The position numbers were made by a program, and so were the translations under genes. From positions 620,001 through 684,000 of the forward strand of contig NC_089460.1 in the NCBI RefSeq assembly GCF_026210795.1: a DNA stretch of 64,000 nt, read 5' to 3'. Below the pieces are notes generated by a model. The model did no database searches and was not told the DNA's origin. It saw only the letters and a program-made list of their open reading frames with translations. This stretch comes from Rhizophagus irregularis. Taxonomy: Eukaryota > Glomeromycota > Glomeromycetes > Glomerales > Glomeraceae. This document shows, in pieces, positions 21,749 through 33,094 of this stretch (its first letter is position 1; every line of letters starts with the position of its first letter).

Positions 21749-22775
21749 TTGAATGTTCTGCTGGCACTTCTAAATAAAAAATTCCAAATAAAAAATATAA
21801 AAAGGAACGAAATGATTGGGACAAAGATGACTACAAGAGTGCTACAAGCGTATCCATGGTTAGTGAGAAGAAAGGATGGGGAATTTTTTTTTATGTATTG
21901 TATTTGGTGTAAAGAGAAGAGGAAAATTTTTATGAAAGGTTGTAATAAATTCAAAAAGATTATCTTGATAATCATAATAAAAACTGAAACGCATATTTCA
22001 ATTTCAAAATTAAGAGGAGGCGGTACAAATAATCCAAATAAAATCACTAGCTTTATAGCATAATCATTAATGAGAAATGCGTATTTTTGTTCTAAACAAA
22101 ATTTAGCACTTAGTATATCCCGATCTAATAATCTTGCTATTTCATATGTAATTGAACATCAAGATATAGCAGAAATCAATAAAAGTAGCGGATGGAGCAT
22201 TCTTTTGGATGAAAGTACCACAATCACTATTGATAAGCATCTGGCAATATTGAGTTAGTATATGGTAGGAAACGAATCAGTTTTGTGATACCTTGGTATG
22301 ATAAATGCGATGTCAATTACGAGAGATATTAAAATATTGTATATCATTTCAGTCCTTATATCATATAGGAAGTAATGGAGCATCTGTAATGACAGGTAAA
22401 TATCAAATAAAAATGGAGATTGAAATTATCGGAGAATTTTATTGTGACCTAAAGACTGATCATGATAATAATATGTTTATGAACCAATAATTTATAAAAA
22501 AAAAATAAAGAAAAAATGGATAACTGCACGACTAATTTTAGAGAATTTAAATCAGGTGAGCAATGATTTAGAATTTTATTTTCAACAACAGATTTTTTTT
22601 CTTTGTATCCTCATACTACTTAAATTATTTATATATCTTAATCATTCCACTTTCTAATGTTTCACTAGAGAGAGTCTTTTCATGTAAAATTTAATTAAAA
22701 ACAAATTACCAAATAAGATGAAATTGGAAACACTTCATTATCATCTAAGTATCTTAATTAATGGCCCGTTAGTGT
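21749..22775 (+). mobile_element. Decayed hAT-type DNA transposon
   Basis: Fragments of one transposase follow each other on the plus strand. The first (about 21,820-22,000) fits a TTF-type zinc finger (AYPWLVRRKDG, CIWCKEKRK, KGCNKFKK). The second (22,071-22,256) fits the start of the catalytic core (GWSILLDESTTITIDKHLAI). The last (about 22,660-22,770) fits the hAT C-terminal region (NVSLERVFSC and related words). Stops and frame changes separate these blocks, and most of the core between 22,500 and 22,650 is missing. It cannot encode a working transposase. Terminal repeats and the 8-bp duplication could not be found with confidence. Confidence 0.65.
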
Positions 22776-23677
22776 GTTCATTTGATTTTGGGGTGGCGTA
22801 CAATCATTGGGCACAATTACCCCATGTATTAAGTTAGATACTTATTTCGATATGAATTGGGTTATATAATTATCTTTTTGACAGTTAATTATTTATTCTG
22901 GGTTAATAAAATTTTGCGCAAATCATATTTGAAAAAAAGCTGCATATATGCGCGCAAAATGCGCTCGGCTTGAATTTCATACACTGAGTCTGTCTGTACA
23001 TTTGATATATTAAAGATTGATTAATTCTAATACTTAATGATATGCCAAATAAATAATATGCTAACCCTATTAAACCCTAGCCAAATGCGTGACAAATAGG
23101 ATTATTCCAAATGTTGCTAACATATAATTAGTATTATAATTATTCATTGCTTTTTCTCTTTAGTTATTACATAAACTACCATAGAAACAATGATATACTA
23201 TTCAAGTTTTCTTATACAAATATCCGGAGCTCGAAAGAGTTGCATGATATACAATCATGCATCCAAGTAAATTGGAAGTAAATTGGCATTATAATTTAAT
23301 GCAGATTCTTTTTTGCATATTGTAAAATTATTTACAATCGATGACTTGTTGGAATTATAGAAAATAAAAAATAAAAAAGAAAAGAAAATAGTGGTGTGGG
23401 TACATTTTGAGTTTCTGATTGAGTTAGTTGAATCTAAGAGATTCATCCAACATTTTGCTTCATCCAAACAAATCAGTTATATAGAATAGATCAGATCGGA
23501 TGATGAATGAGGCGAGGATTAATGCAAAACTATTATCCAAGTTTGTACAAATGTCATCTACTTCCGATCGTGTATATGTTGCAGTGAGTAACATAATCCG
23601 ATTTTTAACAGCTTCCCTGCAATTTATAAATAACATAATCAAAAATCAAATCATTCTTCATATTTATGTTTACCATT
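22776..23677. other. Intergenic, nothing supported
   Basis: AT-rich sequence with no gene that I can support. Short frames at 23,255-23,685 overlap on both strands and lack family signals. It ends at the large fold-back element. Confidence 0.4.
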
Positions 23678-24649
23678 CCCTATGAAAAGTTTTTATACTT
23701 AAAACATAAAATTTTATTAAAATATACTTAAAATAAGTATCAATTTTAATTCGCGATATACCTATAATATACCTAAAATATGCCTAAAATACTCCTAAAA
23801 TATACTTTAATGTACTTGTTTTGCCCAAGTACTTAAACTAGAATTTAAGTACAATATAAGTGTATTTTTTACATGTTTAAAATATTCTTAAAATTCAATT
23901 TAAGTATATTTTAAGAATATTTTAAACATGTAAAAAATACATTTATATATTTTAAGAATAACTTAATTGCCAATCCGTCTAAAATCGGCACTGCGTTACT
24001 AATAAAATTCGGCGATAATAAAAAAACCCATTTTTACATCTCACGCGCGGGATAAACTTTCACCCATTTCACCCATTTCACAAACCCTTCAATTTTTTAC
24101 TAGTTCTATAAAGAAAAATATTTAAAAAAAAGTCTTTAAAAAAAGCTTAGAAAGCCAAAAAATATATGTTTGTAATGTAAATAACATAATATAGTAAAAT
24201 AAAATATTGAAATTTCTTACATTTTAAGGTGTAAATCTGACGCGCGTACATAGTAAACTCATTATTTTGCATATGAACGTATAATTTTTTTTTGCAAATT
24301 CTTTTTTTTTAAGTATTTTTTCAGTATATCATATGGCTTTTATTTATAGTTAATATGTCGTCTATGAAAATATCCCTTTCTGAAGATTGCGAATTTTATT
24401 AGTAACGCAGTGCCGTTCTTAGACGAATCGGCAATTAAATATGTAAAAAAAATACACTTATATTGTACTTAAATTCTAGTTTAAGTATACTTTAAGTATA
24501 ATTTAAGTACTTGTGCAAAAAACAAGTAAATTAAGGGTATATTTTAAGAGTATTTTAGGGTATATTATAAGTATATCGCGAATTAAAATTGATACGTATA
24601 TTTTAATAAAATTTTAAGTATGTTTTAAGTATAAAAACTTTTCATAAGG
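23678..24649. mobile_element. Large fold-back element with about 260-340-bp inverted arms
   Basis: The left end CCCTATGAAAAGTTTTTATA and the complement of the right end CCTTATGAAAAGTTTTTATA begin a nearly continuous match that runs inward to ATCGGCACTGCGTTACTAAT on the left (about 24,015) and its complement on the right (about 24,390). The left arm is longer because it carries an extra palindrome of about 110 bp around 23,870-23,960 (ACATGTTTAAAATATTCTTA and its mirror). The loop of about 370 bp has no coding frame. Arms are full of TTAAGTATA-type words. This is a non-autonomous fold-back or TIR element; the ATT next to both ends may be a short target duplication. Confidence 0.8.
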
Positions 24650-25489
24650 ATTATATTACCTGAAATCCTGATATGCTAGAATACTGAAAGTATAGACGAC
24701 AGGAATTATTAAATCGGCTTTAGACTTTTAGCTTATGTATATACTGGCAAAATTGAGTATTCTCATGCATTTTATATTTCTTCATATTTATTATTAAAAT
24801 ATAATTTCTTTCATTCGAAAGAAAAAAAATTCAGCTCACTCAAGCATAAAATAATTAAGAAACGATATAACATAAGTGATTTGTTGATTAAATTTTTTTG
24901 AAAGAATCTTTTTTGGGACTCATTTAATTAATTATTGTTTCCTTAAATTAGTTAGTGTAGCATGGTGTAGTGAGGTGCAAAAAAAGTTTGATTTCAATTT
25001 TAGATAGTGTAATTACACAAAAAATGCTGACCGTTTCTTCGTTTTGCAAGATAAAATTTATAAAAAGTGTCGATTTGTAGATCTTAATTAATTAAACAAA
25101 CATTAATCGAGACAATAATTCGAATTATGTATGCTTGCGCATTCATGCATTGGAAGTTCCTATCGTAACGATCATATAATAGAAAAGGGACTTTTATTTA
25201 TTTTTAATACAGTATTATGATTATTTATGAGTAATATTAGGTAACTGATAAGAGATTAGATAATATTGTTAATATTGTCAAGATCTGCTATACAAGTTGT
25301 TTTTTGATCTTAGCATACACGTTAAAATAGTACAAGCATCAGTAACACAAAAAAAAAAAATTTTTTTGATAATATGAATTCAAGCCAAAGGAAACTTTAG
25401 CCACTCTTTTATATTTAAAAGGTTGATTTTACGAGTTTTTTCCCTGCCTTTTAAAAAAAATTTCTTTGCCACGTTAAAAAAAAATAATA
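24650..25489. promoter_or_regulatory. Upstream region of acetolactate synthase
   Basis: The 840 bp between the fold-back element and the start of ILV2 should contain its promoter. It is AT-rich. No general amino-acid control (TGACTC) site was seen in my reading, but I did not search exhaustively. Confidence 0.35.
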
Positions 25490-27790
25490 ATGAGTTCAAC
25501 TCATACATTTTCAACGTCTCTGCAACGTGCTACGTCGGGTTATTCTGCCCTCATATCTTCCAGAGTTAACAAAAGAATAAAATATACTTTGCCAGCATTT
25601 ACTTATCTTACTAACAACCAACGACGATGGAAGGCTAGTGCTGTCAGGTAAATACATATTTATAAAATTTTGCATTCTAAAAAATCATGTTATTTTGTAA
25701 TAATAGTATTAAATTTTTTGAATTGTTATTCTAGTCCTCATCCACAACCTGTACCTTATTATTCTCCACCACCAACACGAAAACAAAAGATCCCTCCCCC
25801 ATCAATACCAAATCAAAATATTCCTTCTCCATCGACACCATCAATCTCAAAAAATGTTCAGGCAGCCACATATGATGATTCCTTTGTGGGCTTAACGGGT
25901 GGTCAAATATTTCATGAATTGATGTTGCGTCATGGCGTAAAACATGTATTTGGATATCCAGGAGGAGCGATTCTCCCTGTATTTGATGCTATATACAATT
26001 CGACTCATTTCGATTTTATCCTTCCAAGACATGAACAAGGAGCCGGTCATATGGCGGAGGGTTATGCAAGAGCAAGTGGTAAACCAGGTGTCATATTGGT
26101 TACTTCCGGTCCTGGAGCAACAAATGTTGTTACCCCTATGCAAGACGCTCTTTTGGATGGTACTCCCTTGATTGTATTTTGCGGACAAGTTCCTGTATCA
26201 GCTATTGGAACTGATGCTTTCCAAGAAGCTGACGTTGTTGGTATAAGTCGTGCCTGCACAAAGGTATTTATTAATAATTTTCTTGACTATGCAATAAAAA
26301 AAGAGAAATTTTTATTTAATTAATTTAATATTCAATTATAGTGGAATGTAATGGTAAAAGATATTGCAGAATTGCCACGTCGTATTACTGAAGCATTTGA
26401 AATAGCTACCACTGGTCGTCCTGGACCTGTACTTGTTGATCTTCCGAAGGATGTTACTGCTAGCGTGCTTACAAAACCTATACCTACACAATACACAATT
26501 CCTTTTCGAGCGTTTAACGAATCACCTGCATTAGCATCTTCTTTAACAAATACACCTAATATTAGACGTGCAGCTGAAATGATCAATAAAGCCAAGCGAC
26601 CCATCATTTATGCAGGTCAAGGAGTTCTATCAACTTCGGAAGGACCAACGCGTTTAAGAGAACTAGCGTCACTTGGTAATATTCCAGTGACAACAACTTT
26701 ACAAGGGCTTGGTGCTTTTGATGAATTGGACTCTCGTAGTCTACATATGTTAGGTATGCATGGGTCAGCCTACGCAAATTTGGCCATGCAAAATGCTGAC
26801 ACCATTATTGCCTTAGGAGCAAGATTTGATGATCGTGTTACTGGTCGTCTGTCTCGTAAGCATCAAATTTTTAAATTTTTGAAAAAATAATTTAAATATT
26901 AAAATTATTATTTTTCCTGTTTTATAGATTTTGCACCAAAAGCCAAACAGGCAGCAGCAGAAAATAGAGGGGGTATAATTCACTTTGAAATAAGTCCCAA
27001 GAATATTAATAAGGTTATACAAGCTACAACAGCCGTTGAAGGAGATGTTTCAGATAATCTTAATAGGCTTTTACCACTTATTGAATCATCAGAAAGAAAG
27101 GAATGGTTTTCAGAGATTGATGAATGGAAAAGAAGGTACCCATGGAAATATACCAAACCGTCATCACCGGATCAAGTATTAAAACCGCAACAGGTCATAG
27201 AAGAATTGGACAAGCAGACAACAGATTATAAAGAAAAAGTACTTATAACAACAGGAGTGGGACAGCATCAAATGTGGGCAGCACAATTTTTTAGATGGAG
27301 ACATCCAAGAACAATGATTACATCAGGTGGATTAGGTACAATGGGATATGGATTACCATCAGCGATTGGAGCAAAAGTTGCAAGTCCTGATAAAATTGTT
27401 ATTGATATTGATGGGGATGCAAGTTTTTGTATGACAGGAATGGAATTAGCTACGGCATCACAATATAATATTGGAGTAAAAGTTCTAATTTTAAATAATG
27501 ATTTTCAAGGAATGGTAAAACAGTGGCAAGATCTCTTTTATGAAGAAAGATATAGTCAAACGAGAATGGTGAATCCTGATTTTGTAAAATTATCAGAATC
27601 GATGGGAGTTAAAGCATTGAGAATTCGTACAGAAGAAGAATTACCAAGTAAGATGAAAGAATTTTTAGAATATAATGATGGACCAATTGTATGCGATGTA
27701 ATTATAGAAAAACACGAGCACGTTTATCCTATGGTACCAGCCGGTAAGGCTTTAGATGAATTCATTGTACATCCTGATTTGACAAAATAA
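25490..27790 (+). CDS. ILV2: Acetolactate synthase, catalytic subunit (mitochondrial)
   Basis: Four exons, 25490-25647, 25735-26263, 26342-26855 and 26928-27790, give 687 residues, the same length as yeast Ilv2. The enzyme joins two pyruvates, or pyruvate and 2-oxobutyrate, in the first common step of valine, leucine and isoleucine synthesis, using TPP, FAD and magnesium. The N-terminal about 50 residues are rich in Ser, Thr and Arg with few acids and fit a mitochondrial presequence; a proline-rich linker follows. Key blocks: HVFGYPGGAILPVFDAIY, the catalytic glutamate in RHEQGAGHMAEGYARASG (about residue 153), the FAD/substrate block IALGARFDDRVTGR, and the TPP-binding GDASF...NNDFQGMVKQWQ near residue 563. 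All introns are short and in the first two thirds. Confidence 0.97.
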
Positions 27791-28132
27791 ATCATAAGAA
27801 TTAGTTTTTTATAAGATTTTTAGATAGTAATGTATATATATTATATATATATATATATAAAATTATTCCCGTTATTAGGTAAAAAAAGTAGAATTATCAT
27901 TAGTATCATTAGTATCATTAGTATCATCATTAGTATCATTAATAAAAAAAAAATTATATTTTGTTCTAATAAATATAAACTTTTATTTATATATAATAAA
28001 TAATCAAAGCCCATTTAAGTACCGTGTGGCGTGTGCCATTTAACGGTGACAAATAGGATTTTTATAGTAAAATGAGAAGTAGAGGAGCGTGATAAACATG
28101 ATATCACCAGGGTAATAAACATATTTTCTTTC
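27791..28132. other. Convergent 3' region with a TATC microsatellite
   Basis: A 342-bp gap between the ends of ILV2 and the Mso1-like gene. It contains an AT dinucleotide run near 27,830-27,860 and a 9-bp tandem repeat (ATTAGTATC, about five partial copies) at 27,894-27,942. Confidence 0.6.
27894..27942. repeat. 9-bp tandem repeat ATTAGTATC
   Basis: About five copies of ATTAGTATC, one interrupted by a 3-bp insertion, sit in the 3' flank of ILV2. Confidence 0.8.
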
Positions 28133-29222
28133 TTAAAAATAATTGCCTTGTACACGATTTCTATTTAGAACATGTGAACCTGAGAGTGGTGTGCTTTGAA
28201 TACCTTGTCTACCAATCCCTTTTTGTACATTATTATTATTATTATATCCACTTCCCACCCTAATATCACGATTTGGACTAACTTTATTGAGTGTATTATT
28301 ATAATTTAAATTTAATTGATTATAAGATTTCTTTGAAGGAATTAATCTTTTTGCTGTATTGTAATCATCTGGAATTACAGGAAATGGCGGTGGTTGACGT
28401 CTTAAAGAATTATGATTAGAGCTTTTATGGTTAATTTGATCATCAGTAATTCTTCTTGAATCAATATTTTTTGGTAAAGGAGGATAAATATTTTCGTGAT
28501 ATTTATTGTTTTGTATATTATTGCGATCAAACGAACTTGGAGGTGGAGCACTTTTATCTCTACCTCTATTCATTTTTGCTGGAGTATGATTTTGAGCTGG
28601 TGATATGAGTGATATGTCTCGTCGACTTCCATTTTGACGACCTCTATTATTATTTACATTAAGAAGTGGACTAAAATCTTTATTTCCATTTCTGTTTGGT
28701 TTAGTTGAAGTACGTTCTATTTGAGATACATATGAATTTTTGGTGGAATCCGAATTATATTTTGAATCTGAATCGTATAACCAATCTGGTAGGTCAGCGC
28801 CTTTGCTTTCATAATATTCTCTTAGAATACGAGATATATGAGTTTCTCCATCCCAATCACCTTTTTCAGACTCTATATAAAATAAGAATAGATTTTTAAA
28901 CCACTTTTTTTTTCAAAAATTATTTTTTTTTAAAAAAAAAAATTCTTATAAATTGTTACTTACCATTGTCAGAATCATCATCAGCATTATATATGGCAGT
29001 GGCGCTATTCACAAATTTATTCCATAAATTATAACCTTCCATTGGATTATTATAAAGATTCGATTTTGAATTCTTAGACGAAGAATCTTTTGATATTGCA
29101 GGTAATCCTTCTGAAGTTGGTATACCACATTTATGTCTTGCAGGGTATAAACCTACATCTTGACCACAATCTTTACATAACACTACAATACGAGAAATTC
29201 TATAGTCTATAATTTCCACCAT
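28133..29222 (-). CDS. Mso1-like Sec1-binding protein with N-terminal zinc-binding motif
   Basis: Two exons, 28964-29222 and 28133-28872, give 332 residues. Near residues 66-130, NLWNKFVNSATAIYN followed by ETHISRILREYYESKG and LPDWLYDSD resembles the N-terminal Sec1-binding region of yeast Mso1 (W.KF..., long helix, then ..VKYYT...FPGWL). Mso1 assists the SM protein Sec1 and SNAREs at sites of exocytosis. In front lies a candidate metal site, LCKDCGQDVGLYPARHKCG (CxxC...HxC), at about residues 16-34, which yeast Mso1 lacks. The remaining 200 residues are disordered, rich in Asn, Pro, Arg and Ser, with proline patches (SAPPPSS, RQPPPFPVIP) that could bind SH3 domains. The Mso1 call rests on a short motif and is moderate. 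Confidence 0.6.
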
Positions 29223-29766
29223 TTTTTTTTGTCTTTTTGGTTTTTTTTTCGTTTTTTTTTTTTAAAAAAAAGGTATATTACAAATAAAAGTAGGTAAATT
29301 ATGTTTTAGATATGAAAATGCTTTGAAATGATTGAAAAATGCTTTGAAATGCTTGAAATTGTTTTGAAATGTTTGAAATTCCCGAAATGTTTGAAATGCG
29401 AAAATTGTTTTGAAATGTTTGAAATTCCCGAAATGTTTGAAATGCTCGTTAAATTCTGAAAGAATGTGAAAAAATAGTTCCAGACTATTTTGTTTTGGGA
29501 AGAAGAATAACTGGAAAATGGGATAATTAAATAAAATCTCAATTTTTTTTTTTTTTTGAATTATAACAGATAAAGACAATAAATTAAATTGTTTCGGATG
29601 ATTGTACGATTGTCAAACGGGAATAAACTTTTAAGTACGATAAGATCAACCTTATTTTATAAAACTTAATTAATATTTTGTCGTACTTAATTACACTAAT
29701 TACCAAAAAAAGGTTTCAAATTTTTATTATTACCTAAAAACAATCAAATCCTTTTTTTTTTAGATA
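29223..29766. promoter_or_regulatory. Divergent promoter region with tandem repeat
   Basis: The 544-bp gap separates the Mso1-like gene (minus) and the WD40 gene (plus). It contains a TTGAAAT-based tandem repeat at 29,310-29,446 in which a unit of about 42 bp (ATTGTTTTGAAATGTTTGAA...) is duplicated with a 46-bp period. The repeat makes a long antisense-type frame that I regard as non-coding. Confidence 0.5.
29310..29446. repeat. Degenerate TTGAAATG tandem repeat
   Basis: Roughly ten TTGAAATG-type words occur in a row, with a higher-order unit (TTTGAAATTCCCGAAATG) present twice. It lies in the shared upstream region of two genes. Confidence 0.75.
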
Positions 29767-31170
29767 ATGGCATCATCAGTCGAAAATTTGCCAATAGAAT
29801 GTAAAAGAACTTTTAATTCACATCAAGGCCCCGTACATATTGCAAGATATAATACAAGTGGGGATTATGTTCTAAGTGGTGGTCAAGATAGAACTATACG
29901 TTTATGGAATCCCGAAACTGGTTTAAACATTAAAACTTATACTGGACATGGTAAAGAAGTTTTAGACTTATCTGTGTAAGTAAGTATATTGAAGTGATTT
30001 CACAGAATTACTTCTTTTTAACTTGAAGTTTACCTTTTTTTTAGAACTCAAGATCATTCTCGGTTCGCGTCCTGTGGTGGTGATAGACAAGTTTATTATT
30101 GGGACGTTTCAACTGGAAGTACTATTCGTCGTTTCGAAGGTCACAACCAGGTAACGCATTTATTTTATTTTATAATTGTTGTACGAAAATTAATAAGATT
30201 TAAATTATAGCGTATAAATGCTGTTGGTTTTAATTGGGAGGGAACTGTTTTGGCAAGCGGTAAGCTCTTTAAATTCAAAACTTATCTCTCGTTAACAATT
30301 ATTATGTTAAAATTTTTTTTTTTCCAAAAGGCTCATATGATACAACAATACGATTATGGGATTGCAGGTAGGCTTAAAAGTTATTTGTGAAATTATTACA
30401 GACTCTCGCTAATCACACTTAACATTATAATGTATAGATCAAATTCTCGTGCTCCGATTCAAATTCTTGAAGAACCAAAGGATAGTGTAACTTCATTACA
30501 TATGACTCAATATGAAATTGTCTCTGGAAGTGCTGATGGTTATATACGTACTCATGATATTAGAATGGGTGTTCTTATAGCCGATCTAATTTCTCGTAAG
30601 TTATATATATATAAGCCATATATAATTTTTATCATTTTTAAAGATATTATTTTATTTATATATATTATGTTTTAAGATCCTGTAACGTCAGTTTGTATTT
30701 CGGGAGATAATAATTGTATCCTTGCTAGTTCCCTTGATAGCACAATTCGATTAATGGATAGAGAAAATGGAGGTCTTTTAAATGAGTAGGTAAACGGTTA
30801 AATTTTATACGAATTCACTTTACATAGTTTATTAAGTTTTATCATTTGTAATAGTTTCAAAGGTCATGAAAATGTTTCATACAAAATTCATTCCCGTTTA
30901 TCAAATAATGATGCTTATGTAATAAGTGGCTCAGAAGATGGAAAAATATATATTTGGGATTTATTAGAGGTAAATATAAAAAAAAAAATTTCTTTTAAAT
31001 TAATTTATTTATTAATTATCATTTTCTTTTTTTTTTAGGGTAATTTATTGACTTCACTCCAAGCGCATTCCAATGTCGTAACATGTGTTTCAGTTCATCC
31101 TAGACACAATTATATGATATCTACTAGTGTAGATGGAACTGTAAAATTTTGGAAACCAGCATCTACTTAA
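29767..31170 (+). CDS. WDR83: WD40 scaffold protein, WDR83/MORG1-like
   Basis: Eight exons, 29767-29975, 30045-30150, 30211-30259, 30331-30367, 30438-30595, 30677-30785, 30855-30969 and 31039-31170, give 304 residues, almost only seven WD repeats. The opening LPIECKRTFNSHQGPVHIAR and the block YVLSGGQDRTIRLWNPETGL match the family named WDR83 (MORG1, MAP kinase organizer 1), and the order of repeats fits a single beta-propeller. In animals it scaffolds ERK-pathway proteins and is found with spliceosomes. Its fungal role is less clear, so function is by family. There is no signal peptide or membrane segment. It is convergent with the BZW-type gene, 214 bp apart. Confidence 0.9.
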
Positions 31171-31384
31171 TTAAAAGTATTATTTACATTAATTATTGTT
31201 ATTAAATTGTAATTAAAAAAATTTTTTTATTATTGTTGGATGTCAATTTACAAATTGTGATCAATGTTCTATTATAAAAGGTTTAATTAAAACTTATAAA
31301 ACAGTTCTTTTTCAAGGAAAAAAAAATGATGATTTTTTTTATAAATAATAATTATGGTAAAGCAAACCGATCCTTGTTTCGCCT

Positions 31385-33094
31385 CTATTCTTCGTCTTCG
31401 TCGTCTTCTTCTTCACTATCAGTTTCAACAGTCCTAAGCCAATTAACAAATGATTCCATTTGTTTTAAAAACAACCCTTTACCATAAGGTTTGGCACCTT
31501 TCTCATACCAATAAAAGATAGCGTTCTCAGACACAACATCTTTTTCATACAAAATCTTTACAATTAAACGAAAATGTTTCATCAATCTTGTATCTTCGTG
31601 GCAATAAATTTGAATTTTTTGCAAAAGTGCAACTTCCGACTTAGGATTAGAAGCAAATGCAGCGAGAATTTCAGCATTTTTCTAGTAAAAATTATTAATG
31701 AAATATGTTAATATTATATAAAATTAAAAATTATAAAATTTATTAAGTATATAAACTTACTTTGATTTGACGTGAAGCTTGATTTTCAATCATTTCTGGG
31801 CGAGTGCTCCAATCAACGGCTTGCATCAATGCATCCCAGACTATTTGAACAAAATCGTTTTCCGGCCAATTACCTTCCTTGATACGTTGTTTAAGGTAAA
31901 CAACAATCTAAATTTATAAATTTTACGAAATAATGATTAGTACTCAAATAAATAAAATATTTTTAATATATATATATATATAGCATAACATCCTAAATAC
32001 CTCTTGAGAAGTGCCTTCATTCCTCAACATTTCCTTAACGTGATCAATAGTTTGTTCTTTTAACGAATTTCTTTGTTTTTGACTATGATATTCAACTAGC
32101 TGTTTCATGTCCTCAGCTCCAAAATAACGGGCAAAGTATTCCTCATCTCGTTTATTTGGAGGGAAAAATTCCAAAAGCTTGTTGTCTATTCCAGCTTTTT
32201 TAAGAGAACCGCCTAGGTGTTCAATACTTTGTTCACCAAGATAAGCTTTGAATACGGCAGTAACAAATTGGAGGGAGAGGCCTTCTTTAACAAGATGTTC
32301 TTTAAAAAGAACAGTCAAAAAGTTAAGGTTGGTCATCTGACCAGAAGCAAACAAGCCAATCGCAGTGGCAAGTTTATAATTTTCCTCGGATCTCCATTTG
32401 TTGATATATTGAAGTAAATTTTTTATAGTGTCTTCAAAACTACGCTGCAAATATTTATAACGTTGACGAATTAGCTTATCGAAAACTTCAACATGTTTTT
32501 TAATACTTTCGATATTATCTTGTGCGGAGAAAATTGAAAATGGACTACGTTGTGCGCCATCGTCAATAATTGTGCCTCCGGGGGCTTTTAATGTAACAAA
32601 TAAAAAAGTAGGTTAATAGATCAGTTATAGGAAATTAAATGAAGAATTTAATGAAATCATTTATATACCTAATACACCGCCGGTGAGAAGGATTTCAAAT
32701 AAAGTTTCACCGTATTTTCTAAAGTCAACTGTATTGCCGGCTGCGTCTAGGGTTTGAGAGATTTCTTCAAAGTTATCAGGTTGAGCTCCCGAAAGAATTT
32801 TTAAAATACTATCTCTAAAAACTGTCAATATATAATATATTAGTTGAATAGAATAAAAAAAAAAATGTTCATCAAAAAGAAAAGTAAGTTTACCAATAGG
32901 CTCGTATTTAGCCTGAGCTTTTTGCTGGCTCTATATTATAAAAAAAAGAAAAACCAAAAAAAATTAATATTTGAATAATCATTTTAAAATAGAATTAAAT
33001 TTTGATGACAAACCTTTCTCGTTTTGATCTTAACACCATGTAAAGCAGGTTTTGTGTTAACGTTAGCGTTGGTTGGGTTTTGTATCGCGCTCAT
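31385..33094 (-). CDS. BZW1: eIF5-mimic protein (BZW1/BZW2-like), W2 domain
   Basis: Six exons, 33014-33094, 32894-32930, 32669-32821, 32001-32584, 31761-31907 and 31385-31681, give 432 residues (human BZW1 is 419). It begins with a basic N-terminus (KPALHGVKIKTRK), then the block YEPIVFRDSILKILSGAQPD and the HEAT-like helical middle. It ends with a W2 domain: EKDVVSENAIFYWYEKGAKP, GKGLFLKQMESFVNWLRTVE, and a run of acidic residues (TDSEEEDDEDEE). W2 proteins of this type compete with eIF5 for eIF2 and eIF3 and tune start-codon selection. Aromatic/acidic boxes at the C-terminus are the known contact surface. The protein is cytosolic by family. Confidence 0.93.

Noticed and set aside
29262-29579. 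Phe/His-rich minus-strand frames of 78 and 105 codons
   Set aside because: They are made by the TTGAAATG tandem repeat and are low-complexity.
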